From positions 71,292,989 to 71,356,988 of the forward strand of contig JAMXIF010001253.1 in assembly GCA_028583685.1 (NCBI GenBank): 64,000 nucleotides of DNA. Direction: 5' to 3'. Below are positions 32,720-44,524 of this stretch, piece after piece. The translations under genes were made by a program, and so were the position numbers. The first letter of the stretch is position 1, and the number at the start of each line of letters is the position of its first letter. Source of the stretch: Petaurus breviceps papuanus (lineage: Eukaryota > Chordata > Mammalia > Diprotodontia > Petauridae). The notes below the pieces were generated by a model. That model was not told where the DNA came from. It did not search any database and worked only from the letters and a program-made list of their open reading frames with translations.

Positions 32720-34492
32720 AAAAAAGTTGGGTTTTTTTTTAAGCTCGTTTATATATAAAAACATATATACAAATGCACATCTCTTGATTAGAACATTGCT
32801 ATAACATTGTGCATTGTAATATAGATTATTATATCTAAATATGCCAGCTTAGGACCCCGTTTTAAGAGATGTAACTACCTCATTATCATGTAATTTCACT
32901 AAAAATGTTTATAAATTCTGTTGACAACCTTATAGCCAGTATTTAATGTAGTCAAGAATGTCCCTGTTTATTATATTCAGAAGAATTGATCTTTTAACTT
33001 AAAGAATAATGACAGAATTGCTATTTATATTTAATCATTTGTGGAAGGAAGCATTACATAGTAAAAAAGGAAAATATTTTAAAGCTTAAATTCATATGTA
33101 GCAAGTAAATTAGAATGACTTTGTAAATTCCCTTGAAAGCTCTAAAATAGCTGAATCCATTATAATTTAAAGAAACAGTAACAAACTTAATATACTGCTT
33201 GTATGTCAAATCGTTATGAAGTCGTTTTGTTATTTTTGCAGTCTTTTATTGTTTTAAAATTTATCTTCAAATGACGTAAAGTAAGTTTTCACAAACTAAA
33301 ATCATAACATTTCTGAGATGTTAGTTTATTTTCGTTTAAACTTGTATGTCCCCCATTATTGTTCACATAAAAGAACTGTGTGTTTTCCCCCAGACTTATC
33401 AAAATCATATGCTTTCTGCTTGAATTTTATAAACTGAACCCCCAAAGCCCAAAATTATTCAGAATAAAATATAGCATGCGTATCTTAGCATAGTGTTTGG
33501 GACATAGAAGGCACTTAGTGTTTATTGATTGGTAGACTAGAAGTTTGGTATGCTTTCTTGAAACCAGTATTAACAAAGTACAGAAGTAAAATAAGGATAT
33601 AAATGTATAAATATTCAGAAAATGAGACAAAAACATATATTCTAAATCTTGACTTTTAGGACAGGGGATCTTTATATTGATTTGAACATGAAAAATGATA
33701 ATACTGACTCAGGTGTTCAATTGGATGCAGATTGATTGTAGTTTTTGGAGTATTTCATGGCTCTTTAATATTGGCTTTGAATGTTAAAAGGCATTGTAAC
33801 CTGATGATGGTCATGGTTGTTAATGGTTTGTATTAGCTGGAAGCTATAAAATCATCCAAAGACTCTGTTAGTGTTAGAATAATAATTTACCAAGACAATT
33901 ACCACATGCTGGAATTTTTGTGCAATGCTAATTCAGTATTATTAATAATGAATAAAATTGTACTTTTTCAGGTTGCTAGAGGCAGTGGGGAATTATTTCT
34001 ATGAATATTTCAGCACATTATTTTAATCATAGCTCCACAAAATTCAAGTGGGCAATATTTTATATTTCTAAGTTCAGTCTACTCAGGGACCATAGTCATT
34101 AAGTTGCGAACTATTTGCACTGAGCTCTAGCCTATGATTTACAAGCCTTGTTAAAACACTATAAAAATAGAACAGGTTGTGCCATTAGTACTTGTAATTT
34201 GATGCTGCATTTGTTATTGACCTCACACTGATGATGTTTTTAGTAGTAAGTTCATTTTGAAGAAGACAGAGTTGAATGGTTTAATACCTAAATAGAATAA
34301 AATATATATGTTAGTGTAAGTTGGGGGGGGGAGAATTGCACACAAATGTTTGTATGACATATTTGTAAATTTCTCAAATTTGACTAATGAAAAAAAAATA
34401 AAAGAACCTAAATTTTGAGAAAATATTTTTAAGTTATTCATTTCTTGTAAGTATCATATTTAATAACATGGGATTTCATTTCCACCTTCTAG
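32720..34492 (+). other. NBEA intron, 3' part upstream of the exon; largely repeat-free
   Basis: AT-rich sequence with almost no recognisable transposon except a short L2 3' end at about 33,478-33,532. No open frame of note. It ends in a normal U2-type acceptor. Low repeat content beside a conserved exon could reflect retained regulatory or splicing sequence, but nothing specific is visible. Confidence 0.5.
33478..33532 (+). mobile_element. L2 3' terminus fragment
   Basis: CTTAGCATAGTGTTTGGGACATAG followed by GCACTTAGTGTTTATTGATTGG. Confidence 0.7.
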
Positions 34493-34617
34493 CCAACTGC
34501 ATGATTTCTGGCGCTTAGATTATTGGGAAGATGACCTGCGTAGACGGAGAAGATTTGTTCGCAATGCATTTGGTTCTACTCATGCTGAAGCCTTGCTGAA
34601 AGCTGCTGCAGAATATG
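34493..34617 (+). CDS. NBEA: Internal coding exon of neurobeachin (NBEA), 125 nt
   Basis: One internal exon. Reading from the second base gives 41 codons starting QLHDFWRLDYWEDD, then a run of arginines and FVRNAFGSTHAEALLKAA, ending EY plus the first base of the next codon. This matches neurobeachin just N-terminal to its PH-BEACH module. The paralogue LRBA shares the first half but, as I recall, diverges after FVRN, so NBEA is preferred. Neurobeachin is a large cytoplasmic BEACH-domain scaffold implicated in vesicle trafficking and synaptic receptor targeting, with an A-kinase anchoring site elsewhere. The acceptor is a pyrimidine-rich tract ending TTCTAG (34,487-34,492) with a TAATAAC branch-like site about 30 bases upstream. 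The donor is G|GTTAGT at 34,618. The exon length leaves phase 2 in and phase 1 out. Sense codons throughout and intact splice sites argue against a retrocopy. The rest of the window would be its flanking introns. Confidence 0.9.
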
Positions 34618-35190
34618 GTTAGTACTTATGACTATTATGTAAAGATATTTCAGTTTGTTTATGTGCTTAACTATGGTTGAGAATTCATAATTTTGTTGGC
34701 ATTAGCACATTTTCTCAAATCACTCAGAAATGACAAAGATTTTTTCCCCATCTTTACTTTTCTTCATTTTTGGGTCTAGCATCAAAATGTCTGCTTCTAG
34801 TAACTCAGAAATTCTCGCAACATCTATAGCATTTTTTTTTGGATAGGTCAAAATTATCTATATAGTTGCTTATCATCAGATTTTACCAGAGTTACAGTTT
34901 GAAAAGCTAAAGCCAGAAGAAAATTGGTTTCCTGTGCATTTAAGGTATATGTCACCACTACAACCAAGCCTGCCACCATGGCAGAATACGTACTCATTGT
35001 TAGCCAGTCAAAAGTCTTGGATAGGCTTGTATTGTCTATATGACCATCAGACCCCTTTTTAATGCTATAATGACCTTAGTTTAGATTTTTTTCACCTATT
35101 TTTTTCTTCAAGAGAAAGAAACACATGTCCATCTCTCATTTCTATTTTTATGCAAGTATTTCACATACCTTTGATATATAATGTTGTTGC
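34618..35190 (+). other. NBEA intron, 5' part downstream of the exon
   Basis: Begins with the GTTAGT donor. AT-rich, no recognisable repeat or frame. At 34,971-34,981 a short GCCACCATGG-like string occurs but no frame follows it. Confidence 0.45.
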
Positions 35191-35199
35191 TTTATTTGT

Positions 35200-35355
35200 G
35201 CTTACACTTACTTGTTTGTGTTTTTCCTTTGTCAGTTTTCATATATTTGCTAGATCTTAGAGTTCTTGGAGGGTAAAATTGTTTTGCTTTCTTTGTATTA
35301 TCAGTACCTACCAAAGTTTCTTACACTTTGTAAACACTGAAAGGTTTGCTGAATC
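35200..35355 (+). mobile_element. L2-like 3' end
   Basis: TAGAGTTCTTGGAGGGTAAAATTG, TTTGTATTATCAGTACC and TTACACTTTGTAAACACTG follow the L2 3' order. Confidence 0.6.
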
Positions 35356-35785
35356 CAGAGTAGAATAAAGTTCTAAATGGAGCATCTGGTGGTAAATCAA
35401 ATTACAAAATGGATTTAATGCAATGAAATTTATTTCCCTGATAGAAAGAATTGCATGGTAAAACAGTTACTTGTAATAAAAATGCTCACTAAAATGTTCA
35501 GTGTTATAAAATTAGCCCAGTACAGTGTTCAGGTATATAACTTATTTAATAGGTTTCAAAGCATCAGTAAATATCCTAATGCAAATAATATCTCTGGTTT
35601 CTCAAATTAAAAAAATTATAAGCCATTTAGTGTTCATGTTTTATGATTTAAGTGGATTTGTGCTATCTGCCTATTTGAAGAAAAGATTTTCTGGGAAATT
35701 GAATAGAAGAGTATTACAAGGGATATGTTTAACCAACTTAAGGGACCAACTTTTAAAGAATTTAATTTTATGAATTACCTGAAAA
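35356..35785. other. Unassigned AT-rich intron
   Basis: No repeat or exon recognised. An 82-codon open frame (35,525-35,773) has no recognised similarity. Confidence 0.35.
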
Positions 35786-36490
35786 GCACCATTGCAGTGG
35801 TCCCTAATTGGAAGTACTTTTTATCTCCTCATTAACATAGGCCCTATGGTTCATCTTCCTGGAACTACTTCTTAAGTAGCAGGTGTATATGCCTAGAAGT
35901 ACCTCCAATCTCCTCTTTGTTCATCTTCCACATCACTGCCAAAGGAATTTACCTAAATTTTAGGTATGATGTTATTCCTTGATTTATAAATTCCATTGAC
36001 TCCCTGTTGACTTTAGAATCAAATATAATCTCCTCTTTTGTTTCATTTAAAGTCCAGCAAAACTTGGCCCTAATCTACCTTTCTATCTTTATTGTAAATT
36101 ACTCCCCTTTCTACACTACACATTATTATTGCAGCTTCTCACCTCCAGTGCTCATTTCCCATTTCCAGACCTGTGCATTACCCTACCTCCATGGCTAGGA
36201 TTCCCCCCTCCCCTACCTCTTGGAATCCCTTGTTTCCTTCATAGTTCTACTCAGGTACCATTTTCTCCATCTACCTTTCCTCATCCCCTTCCCGATGCCA
36301 GTATCCTTCCACTAACGTTTCTTGTGTTGATTGTATATACTTAATGTATGTGCAAAATACTTAAGTCTTATTGCCTCTCCAAATAACATGAGTTTCTTGA
36401 GGGGGTAAAACTGCTTTATTTTTTCTTTGTAACACAAAGCAATGTGTGCCTGACACACTTAGCCACTTGATACATGTTTGTTAACTTAAA
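35786..36490 (+). mobile_element. L2-like LINE 3' region
   Basis: CATCACTGCCAAAGGAATTTACC.., AAGTCCAGCAAAACTTGGCC, CCAGACCTGTGCATTACCC, GTTTCCTTCATAGTTCTACTCAGG, and TTTCTTGAGGGGGTAAAACTGC before CTGACACACTTAGCCACTTG. Decayed, no frame. Confidence 0.65.
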
Positions 36491-36589
36491 TTCCGTAATT
36501 CACACTTTTAATTAATTTACACTAAATTTGGCCCCCATTAAAATCAGAATAGAAATGATTTTGTATTGTAGATTATTCAATAAAATTAA

Positions 36590-36784
36590 ATAAATATTAA
36601 GCATCTACTTTGTACAAGCTACTATACAAGATTTTAAGAATGTAGTATAAAATAGACACAGAGCTTGTCCTCAAAAACTTTATGTTCCAACAGGGAGGCT
36701 AAAATATATACACATAGTTATGCTATTATGACAATGTAATAAGTACTTACAGTTATGAGAATTTTAAGGGAATGGGTCACTTTT
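36590..36784 (-). mobile_element. L2 3' end, antisense
   Basis: AATAAATATTAAGCATCTACTTTGTAC and GAGCTTGTCCTCAAAAACTTTATGTTCC. Confidence 0.7.
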
Positions 36785-37345
36785 GAAATGCAATTTCAAA
36801 GGTGGGAAGGACCTAAGAGATCATTTAGTCTAACACTTGCCTGAACCAAAATTGCACAAACAACTTCCCCCACCTAACTCACTCCCCTAAAAAAAATACA
36901 CATGTCATACTTTTAAACCACAATTCCCTATATAGCTTCCCTAACATGTGGTCATGTTTCCTATAATTAATAATATTCATAATGATAATTTATATTTACA
37001 TAGTACTCAGAGGTTTGCAAAGTAACTTATATTTTACCTTATAATTTGATATAGCAAATATGAGAGATATGTGCTACTATTCCCTCCAATTTATAGACAG
37101 GTAAGCTGAAGCTAACGGATGCTGAGTAACTTAAGTCAGGGTCCCAGAACTAGTAAATGTCTAAGGCAGGTTTTGAAATTAGGTCTTCTTGATTCAAAGT
37201 TCTGCCTTCTTTCCACGAAGCCAAACTGCCTTTTTGAAGGCTTTCAATTCCAGACAACTCATCACCTCCAAAGACACCTCATTCTACTTTTTTCATGGCC
37301 AAGATTTTTAGCAGATTCCTCTTTATATCAAGCAGAATCTTCTGC
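36785..37345 (+). mobile_element. Ancient mammalian-type repeat split by an antisense MIR
   Basis: GGAAGGACCTAAGAGATCATTTAGTC (about 36,806) and, after the MIR at 36,975-37,238, CATCACCTCCAAAGACACCTCATTC with TTATATCAAGCAGAATCTTC, in the order of a dispersed repeat I remember from other mammals but cannot name with confidence. Confidence 0.5.
36975..37238 (-). mobile_element. MIR-type SINE, antisense
   Basis: TAGTACTCAGAGGTTTGCAAAG, AGACAGGTAAGCTGAAGC, GGTCCCAGAACTAGTAAATG and CCTTCTTTCCACGAAGCC. Confidence 0.65.
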
Positions 37346-38784
37346 TCAGCGAATATTAGCAGAGGGAACCAGAGATGTCTTTGTGTATTAGATAAACCCT
37401 GGGGTTTGTCAGGGAAGCCCTGGAACAGTTTTAGCCATTGAGGGTAAACTAGCATGTTATGTTGTAAGTATGTGGGGTTTATGTGAGCAGAGGCAGGAAG
37501 GCAGAAGAGGGCCTCAGAACCAAGGGAAGTGACCTGCCCCAGGGTGGTTGTGTATTTATACTTAATACCCCATGGAATATGCTCTCCAAGAATACTAGGC
37601 ATTGGTGTGCTGATAAATGTTTATCTGGTCTCCTCCTTCCCCCTGCCCCCGAAAAAAAAAAGGTATATACAACACACTTTTAAGTTTAATCTATATTATT
37701 AACATTTTCTCCCATCTCTTTCCTAAGTCTAGACAATCAACAGAACAGTAATCAAGTTCTGATTTTTAGTTTGCAATTTCTAAGGGGTGAATGCTCACAA
37801 TGAAAGATGTAAATACGTTGAAAATTTAACAATCTTGAGGGTTCAAGTTCACTCTAGCATACTCCTGGTGCTAGGTTACCCTTTGGTTATGTAATCCTAC
37901 CTCTATAGATCATTATTACCTCCATCAGTAAATACGTTTTTATTAATCACCCAGTAGGCGTTAACTCAATTAACTCATAGCAAAGGCTTTCATTAATCTG
38001 ATGTAGAAAAAACAGTACCCCACAAATGCCTGGTTCATACTGTCCTCCAAATGCACAATGCATCTACAGAAAAAAAAGAGGGAACAGATTTGGAGGAGCA
38101 GTGAGGCATATGTGTACAGTTACCAAATGGCAAAGACAACTCACTCTTCCAGTACTACAAGTACTATTCTGTTCTTTATTCTCCTCTCTCTTCTCCTGAA
38201 GTCCTCATGGTATTTCCCTCTTAGTATATTAGTGTCTCTGAAGGGCAGGTCATTTGGACTCCTTAGGGTCTGCCCGTCTCCACAGATCAGTAGCCCTCTG
38301 CCAGGACTAATTTTCCTGTGAGTCAAAGTGTGTTCTCTTTTCTGCTACCAGTAGTACCACTCCTTGAAGTGGTAAGAATAAAGACTGTTTTCAAATCTAA
38401 TGAGCTCAGCTTTTTAAGGGGCTATGAGGACTGTGGCTAATCTTAATCTAACCAAATGACCAGGCTCTCCTTCCAGTTCCAGCAAGGAAAAGATCTTTCC
38501 TGTTCCTAAAGGATTGATGTATATAAACCCAGAATATCTTTGTATCTTATTAGCATATCTGTACCTCCTTCATCTAACTTTTTACTTTTGATGACTACAT
38601 TAGAGGAAGAAGGAGAAATCAGTTGGTGAGAGACCAATTATTCCCTCTTCCCATAAGGAAGTAGTGATATGAGGAAACAGAACAACTACAAAATCTGAGG
38701 AAATTTTCAGGATTTAATAAAATCTATTTTGTTGCCTCTGGGCCCCTTAGGCCTTTACAACTGTTAGAATTTATATTCAACTCT
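37346..38784. other. Unassigned intronic sequence; an LTR-like block possible at 37,378-37,680
   Basis: 37,378-37,680 has a TATA-like GTATTTATACTT, a downstream ATAAATG and a C-rich stretch, reminiscent of an LTR, but there is no second copy and no duplication. The rest has no recognised family. Confidence 0.3.
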
Positions 38785-39133
38785 AAAAATATTTGTTAAA
38801 TATCTACTATATACAAAGTTGAATGGCGTTGAGTAGTAGATAGAAAACAGGCCTCATAGTCAAAAAGACCTGTGTTCAAGGCCTACCTCTGGTACTTTAC
38901 TGGGAAAGTCGCCTAATCCTTCAATGCCCTGGGTAATCATCTAAGACTCTAAGTTTCAGAGAAGATAGATATCTTCATTGGTAGAAAAAGTTCATTACCA
39001 AGAGCTCCCTACACTGATCAGTTTTCATTTCTAGTTTAAAAAAAATGCAACAGTATAAGACATTATGCTAAATTCTGGGAGTAGTCACAAAAAGGCATGA
39101 TATATGCTTTCAAGAAATTTACAATCTACACAA
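38785..39133 (-). mobile_element. L2 3' end, antisense, split by a CORE-SINE
   Basis: AAATATTTGTTAAATATCTACTATATAC at 38,788 and GACATTATGCTAAATTCTGGGAG..TTTCAAGAAATTTACAATC at 39,058-39,133 are consecutive parts of the L2 end. A + strand SINE (38,823-39,050) sits between them. Confidence 0.65.
38823..39050 (+). mobile_element. Old CORE-SINE
   Basis: CATAGTCAAAAAGACCTGTGTTCAAGGCC, AATGCCCTGGGTAATCATCTAAGACTC and TCATTACCAAGAGCTCCCTACAC. Confidence 0.65.
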
Positions 39134-39276
39134 GAAGTTTTATCCATTGCAACATTTTTTACTTGAAAGCAAAATTGTGTCTGAACTGATCTAGTGACAC
39201 AAATTTTTTAGTCAGAACCATCTTCATTATGGCAACAACAAAAAAATTATAGATTTCCTTTTTAAAAAATAAAGGA

Positions 39277-39429
39277 GGGGCAGCTAGGTGGCACAGTGAG
39301 TAAAGAGCACCAGTCGCGGAGTCGGGAGGACCTGGGGTCAGTTCCAGCCTCAGATACTTAACATCCACACAAAAAAACAGGCCGTGTAACCTTGGGCAAG
39401 TTACTTAACCCCAATTGCTTTAAAAAAAT
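39277..39429 (+). mobile_element. Marsupial tRNA-derived SINE
   Basis: GGGGCAGCTAGGTGGCACAG start, GGAGTCGGGAGGACC and TTACTTAACCCCAATTGC. The 10-bp duplication AAATAAAGGA is at 39,267-39,276 and 39,430-39,439. Confidence 0.93.
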
Positions 39430-39439
39430 AAATAAAGGA

Positions 39440-41095
39440 ACCATCCTTTACTGTGGAATATATTTCACTTGATGGTTCTGTCCTTCTTGATTTTGAATAA
39501 GTTGTGTGAAGCCTCAGAGAGCTGTCTAGAATTAAGTGTAGACTATTTACATAGCCATAAATCTACTTTGTAAAGAAGCCCCACAGGGACTTGATGTACT
39601 TGTCAGTCATTTCCAGCCATTAGTATCCATCAGGTAGCAAGAGAGGGACCCTAGATTAGAGTAAAATAGATCAAACTGCTTTGACTGTCTTATTGTGACT
39701 GAATCTTCCATTAAAATGGTTTAAGCCATTTCTCCTCTTCCCTTTTTAAAGCATTATACCCTAAGTTATACTTAAAACTTATTAGGAAGGAATAAGAATT
39801 TCTGGCTATGAACTAAATTATAGTAACATTAGTAACCCTTCTCTTTTGACAACATTAAAAGAGATATTGATAATAAGTTCCCTGTTAAAAGATAAAATGG
39901 TAATGCGTAGCTTTGTAAGTCAAATTTTAAACTTATATAATAGATTTTCATCTTGTATTTACTTTTCAGATATTTATTATAGATTACAGTATTTAAAACT
40001 TTTAGTTGACTTCTTTCTGTAAGAAAATATCTTTAGCACTGATGGGATTTTTAAATTCCTCTCTGCAATAATAATTAGTTGAATAATTTATGAGGTTGTC
40101 ATGTGAGAAAGATTTGGGGTGGTTTGATGTACTTTCTGCCCCTGGTCTTAGAATGTGATTAATAAAAAGGTAGAGACTTGTAATTTTTTCCATAATGTTT
40201 TATTTTCCTTTTTTTAACCTGATATTATTTGGATATTTTCTAATGAAATGCCATAAAGCTACCAGTTTATTTGATTACCAAGATTCTCAAAGTACAGATA
40301 AGAAGAATATAAGAAAAAAAATTTTAATTTCCATATAGCAAATTAATTAATGAGAAAATTATTTTGAAAGGGTTTTTTGGCAATCCTTGTATAATGAAAT
40401 TGAATCTAGCCTAGGAAGTCTCTGTGAAGATGTTTCTTTAGTTTTCAATAAGAGCATGAAAAATTTCCCTTAAATTTTGGTAAGCTACATTGAGTGTCAG
40501 GTGTCATTTAAGCTTTTGCTTCTTCCTCATAATATTACAGTGAAACAATGTTATTAAGGCCCCAAAACTAGTAGGCTCCTCCCTGTCTATGATCAAAGGC
40601 ATCAACTTAAATAGGTTTGATCAGGCATTGCAGGAGAGGGCTGGCAACTTCTGCAGGAGGGAAAAACACAGAGCAATGATGACAAAGTTAATCAGTCGTT
40701 TCTTTGGCAATAAATAATGAGATATGCTGAGGCCTGCAGATGAGAGCGTTTCTAGGTTCCTCAGAGATGAGTCTGTTTAACACCTGATTTATCTGAGCTT
40801 GTGAAGCCATCAAAATATGACCTTGATGAGTAAAAAGCTGCTGATAACAGATTTCAAATTAAATCTATATTGAATATTCATATATGTTTGGCTACTCTAA
40901 TAATGTAGTGCTTTCAGTCAACAAGGAATAAGAATTATCTGGAGCAAAAAAATTTAATTTGATTATACCCCTGTTTGAGAAAGTAATATCAAAAATTTAG
41001 CTTCTTATAGGTTTTATGTTTACAAGGTTACTCTGAGAACTGTCAGTAATGTTTGCTCATTAAAAACAATTTTTAATTTTCAAGAGTTATAAAAT
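39440..41095. other. Repeat-poor intron of NBEA
   Basis: No transposon recognised. About 40,555-40,880 is less AT-rich than its surroundings and unlike any repeat here (see findings). Confidence 0.45.
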
Positions 41096-41099
41096 AATT

Positions 41100-41232
41100 T
41101 TCCCAAGCTTTTTTTATTCAAGATTTTATTTCCCCCCAATTACATGAAAAACAATTTTAACGTGGTTTTTTTTTAATTTTGAGTTCAAAATTCTCTCCTT
41201 TCCCTCCCCCCTCATTGAGAATGCACAGAGCC
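41100..41232 (-). mobile_element. L1 3' terminal fragment, antisense
   Basis: TTATTTCCCCCCAATTACATG, AATTTTGAGTTCAAAATTCTCTCC and a C-rich tract: the reverse complement of an L1 3' end with its G-rich tract. Confidence 0.65.
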
Positions 41233-42244
41233 TTTTTCATATAATGCAGAGTTTATTATAGTGGTTTCTTCTACTATGTTAAATTGTTCTTAGCTACTTT
41301 ATTTGTATTTGAGTTGAAGCATTAGGTGTGATTATAGTTCAAAAGTTTCCAGTAAAATTATATTACATAAATTAGGAAAAAACACCCAGTGAAACATCGT
41401 TTTGACTACTTTTTTTAATCCTAGGCTTATAGATACATAGCCCTTTTCATGCAATCTCTTAAAATAACCAGGATTGCTTATGTAAATGCTAAATAGAAAA
41501 ATAAGATATCAGTTTTGTAGAAACACCTAGTTTTAACAAAATAAATATCCATATCAAAGCCATAGCTGTAGGCATCTGAAGAAGTGAATATTTTCAAATT
41601 ATATAAATCAGTTCATTTGATTGTATCTGATAGTAATGTCTTAATATACCAACTGGTATAATTCTTATCATTACCTTTGTGACAGAAATATGTTTACAAA
41701 TGGTTGTTATATCCTGTCTTGAGGTTTGCACTCAGTTTCATAGATTTTTTTTCCTTCTATCTCCCCCACCCCACCCCCAAAAAGGACTAAGCCTTTAATT
41801 TATACTCACTGCTTTAGAATGGTGGCATTGTCTTAATTTAATGTTCTTAAATACTAGAGATTTAGAAAGTGTTTTCTCCTGAAGCTCCAAACCCCTGGAT
41901 TAACCCCTGGTTGGATATTGTTCCATTCATTTTTATTTAATGAAAACATCTTTAGTAATGTGCTACTTAATGAGATTACACAAAAGAATATTTAAAATTC
42001 TTACTTTTAAGTAGGTTTTAAAAGAAATATATGCTTACTATACAAGCCAATGCCTTTGCCCTCCTCTGCCCACTATAGCTATAATCAAGATATTTTAAAT
42101 CTGATATTCTTCTACCTTCCCTGGAATATTATTTTCTAATGCGTTCCACTTAACCTGGAGTTAAAGAAGAAGATTTATTAACGTTTTTCTCAATTTTTAA
42201 GGCCATTCAATTTCAAAGCTTCTTTCACCAGCTACCTATTAGTC
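41233..42244. other. Unassigned AT-rich intron
   Basis: Nothing recognised. Confidence 0.4.
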
Positions 42245-42381
42245 TAGCAATACATGTTTATTAAAAACTTATTCTACTTCCTAAGCACTGTGCTAGACGA
42301 GGCAAAGACAGAAACAAAAAATATCTCTGTCTTCATGGCGTTTACATTCTACTGAGGGAAAATATTCACACATATAGGAGG

Positions 42382-42610
42382 CATAGCATATAGAGTTCTA
42401 GACTTAGAATCAGGAAGACCTGAGCTGAATCCTATCTCAGACATTTACTAGCTAAGCAAGCCACTTAAACTCTCTCAGCCTCAGTTTCCTTATATGTAAA
42501 ATAGGGATAATAATAGTACCTACTACACAAGGTCAGCATGTGGATCAAATAAGCTAATGTATGTAAAATGCTTTGCATACCTTAAAGTGTTTCATAAATA
42601 TTAGCTATTG
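42382..42610 (+). mobile_element. MIR-type SINE
   Basis: AGAATCAGGAAGACCTGAGC, CTCAGTTTCCTTATATGTAAAA (CORE) and ATGCTTTGCATACCTTAAAGTG. Confidence 0.85.
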
Positions 42611-42919
42611 TGGTTACTAAGTAAATATGTAACATATTCAAAGTCAATTCAATATAGTGGAGAGGTAGGCACTAAGAGTAGGGTGAGGGGGAATTAAAGT
42701 CATTTATGTCATAGGAAGTACTTGAACTGATCTCAAAAGGAAGATAGGGATTCCAAGAGACAGAAGTGAGGAGAGAGAGCATTCAAAGTATGGCAAACAG
42801 CCTTGGGAAGGACATGAAGACAGAAAGTAGACTATCACATGTGAGGAACAAGCAGACCAGATTGTCTAGAATATAGAGTATATGAAGAGGAACAATATAT
42901 AATAAATCTGGGTAAATTA

Positions 42920-43140
42920 GGATCCTAGGAACATAGTTTTAGAGCTAGAAGTGTCCTTAGAGGCTTAGTTCTTTAATTTTACTGAACCACAGATTCTCTC
43001 ATATTGCAGATTAGGAAACTGAAGCAAGCCAAGGTTAAATGACTTGCTCCAGGTTACACAGCTAGTAAGAGTCTGGATCAGATCTGAACTCGGATCTTTG
43101 CAGTTCCATATTCAGCCCTGGATCCAAGCAGTGAGATACT
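42920..43140 (-). mobile_element. Old CORE-containing repeat, antisense
   Basis: GATTAGGAAACTGAAGC, ACTTGCTCCAGGTTACACAGC and GAACTCGGATCTTTGCAG, preceded by TTAGAGCTAGAAGTGTCCTTAGAGG. Confidence 0.55.
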
Positions 43141-43275
43141 TCAAATGCCAAACACAGGAGTTTGTACTTGATCCTAGAGGCAAAAAGATCCACTGGAGCT
43201 TTTTGAGCAGTGTAGTACATGTCATGGTCAGACGCATTATTTAGGAATATTATTTGGGCAACTCTGGAATGAGTA

Positions 43276-44456
43276 ACCTCTTTACTTTCCCCAACCACAC
43301 TAGGGGAAAAAATGATGCTGAGTCCAAGTATAGTATCTTCTTTTAAATTTTCTTGCCCTAAGACCTCCTGTATTTTTTTTACTGTATAGTTGAAGAAAAA
43401 AGGATAAAATTATAGCTTACATAACTCATTTCTTACTAAGTAGCATTTAGGAGACCCCATAACCATTTTTCCCCTATCAGAATTACCTTTCCACTTTCTT
43501 TACAGCATAAAAGAAAAAGAACTCAGTGCGTCATTTTATTTCAGCTGAGCAAGTAGTAGTTACCTGAATATACTGCTTTCATTCATCCTATAGCATGTAT
43601 AAGGTGTAATATACTATGATTGAAGTTTGTATAAAATTATGAAACATAAGTATATGAACATGAAGTTATTCACTAAATCTCATGATGCTAAAACTAGTAC
43701 CACTGAAACTTGACACAAATTAAGCAAAAATAAATGGACCTTTTGCTTTATACAAAACAGAATGATTTCTCCAATGAGGTAGGATAGGCTGGATATAAGA
43801 TCTAAGGATTCAATAAATTATTTAAAGAAATGAGTATTTGAGAAACCTACCCCCTAAACTTTTGAAATTAAATATTGTAGGTACACAGTTAAATACTCAT
43901 AAGAATGAGATGAACTCATACTCTCTTACAAATTTCATGACCACTTCCTGGTTATATAGGTTCAAGGCATCAGACAAGACAGTTATGTATAGGACAATCT
44001 AATAAACAGCTGATGTTTGGCGACTATATCCCATGTTGGACCTAAAATTTAGAGCAGCTCCAAATCAGACCTAGTCTGCCCCAAAATAAGATATTAGAAT
44101 GGGAACAACTTAGAACTGACTGGCCCAGGCATGTTCTAGATAGACTTCCTCTAGAGAAGAAGCCTTCACTGGCTAAGAACGAAATAACATTTAAGAATAG
44201 AATAACAGGGTTAAAGTTAACCAGCTTTCACCTTTCCAGTTTCTTTCTTCTCTGTGACATGATGCCATCCCATTTACAATTTATCCCTTCCTTCTTCTTT
44301 CCTCTTTTTTCTTTCCTAGTTTCCCCTTTTGCTTATTTTGCATTTTATTTTCCATTTTCCTTTCCTCTTTACTCCCCTAATAATAGTATTTCCTTACATA
44401 TTTGTTTAATCTCACAACTCTCAAAACCCTTCCTATTCACATGAACTCTGTGCCAA
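43276..44456. other. Unassigned intron
   Basis: No recognised family; a pyrimidine-rich stretch lies at 44,280-44,380. Confidence 0.4.
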
Positions 44457-44524
44457 CCACTCTAATATCAGCCCTCACTTGGCCTCTACTGTAAATAACT
44501 GCTCCTCTCAGTCACTGCTCTCAC

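Larger units (their letters stand above)
42245..43275 (-). mobile_element. L2-like LINE, antisense, carrying a MIR and another old repeat
   Basis: L2 terminus at 42,255 (CATGTTTATTAAAAACTTATTC..), continuing 42,611-42,905 (AGGAAGATAGGGATTCC, GAGCATTCAAAGTATGGCAAAC) and 43,141-43,270 (GTACTTGATCCTAGAGGCAA, ATGTCATGGTCAGACGCATT), the same order as 20,160-20,630. Confidence 0.75.

Noticed and set aside
34971-34981. Kozak-like GCCACCATGG as a translation start
   Set aside because: Lies in intron; the frame closes quickly and no exon signals surround it.
35525-35773. 82-codon frame downstream of the NBEA exon as a further exon
   Set aside because: No NBEA-like residues, no plausible splice pair, low-complexity hydrophobic composition.
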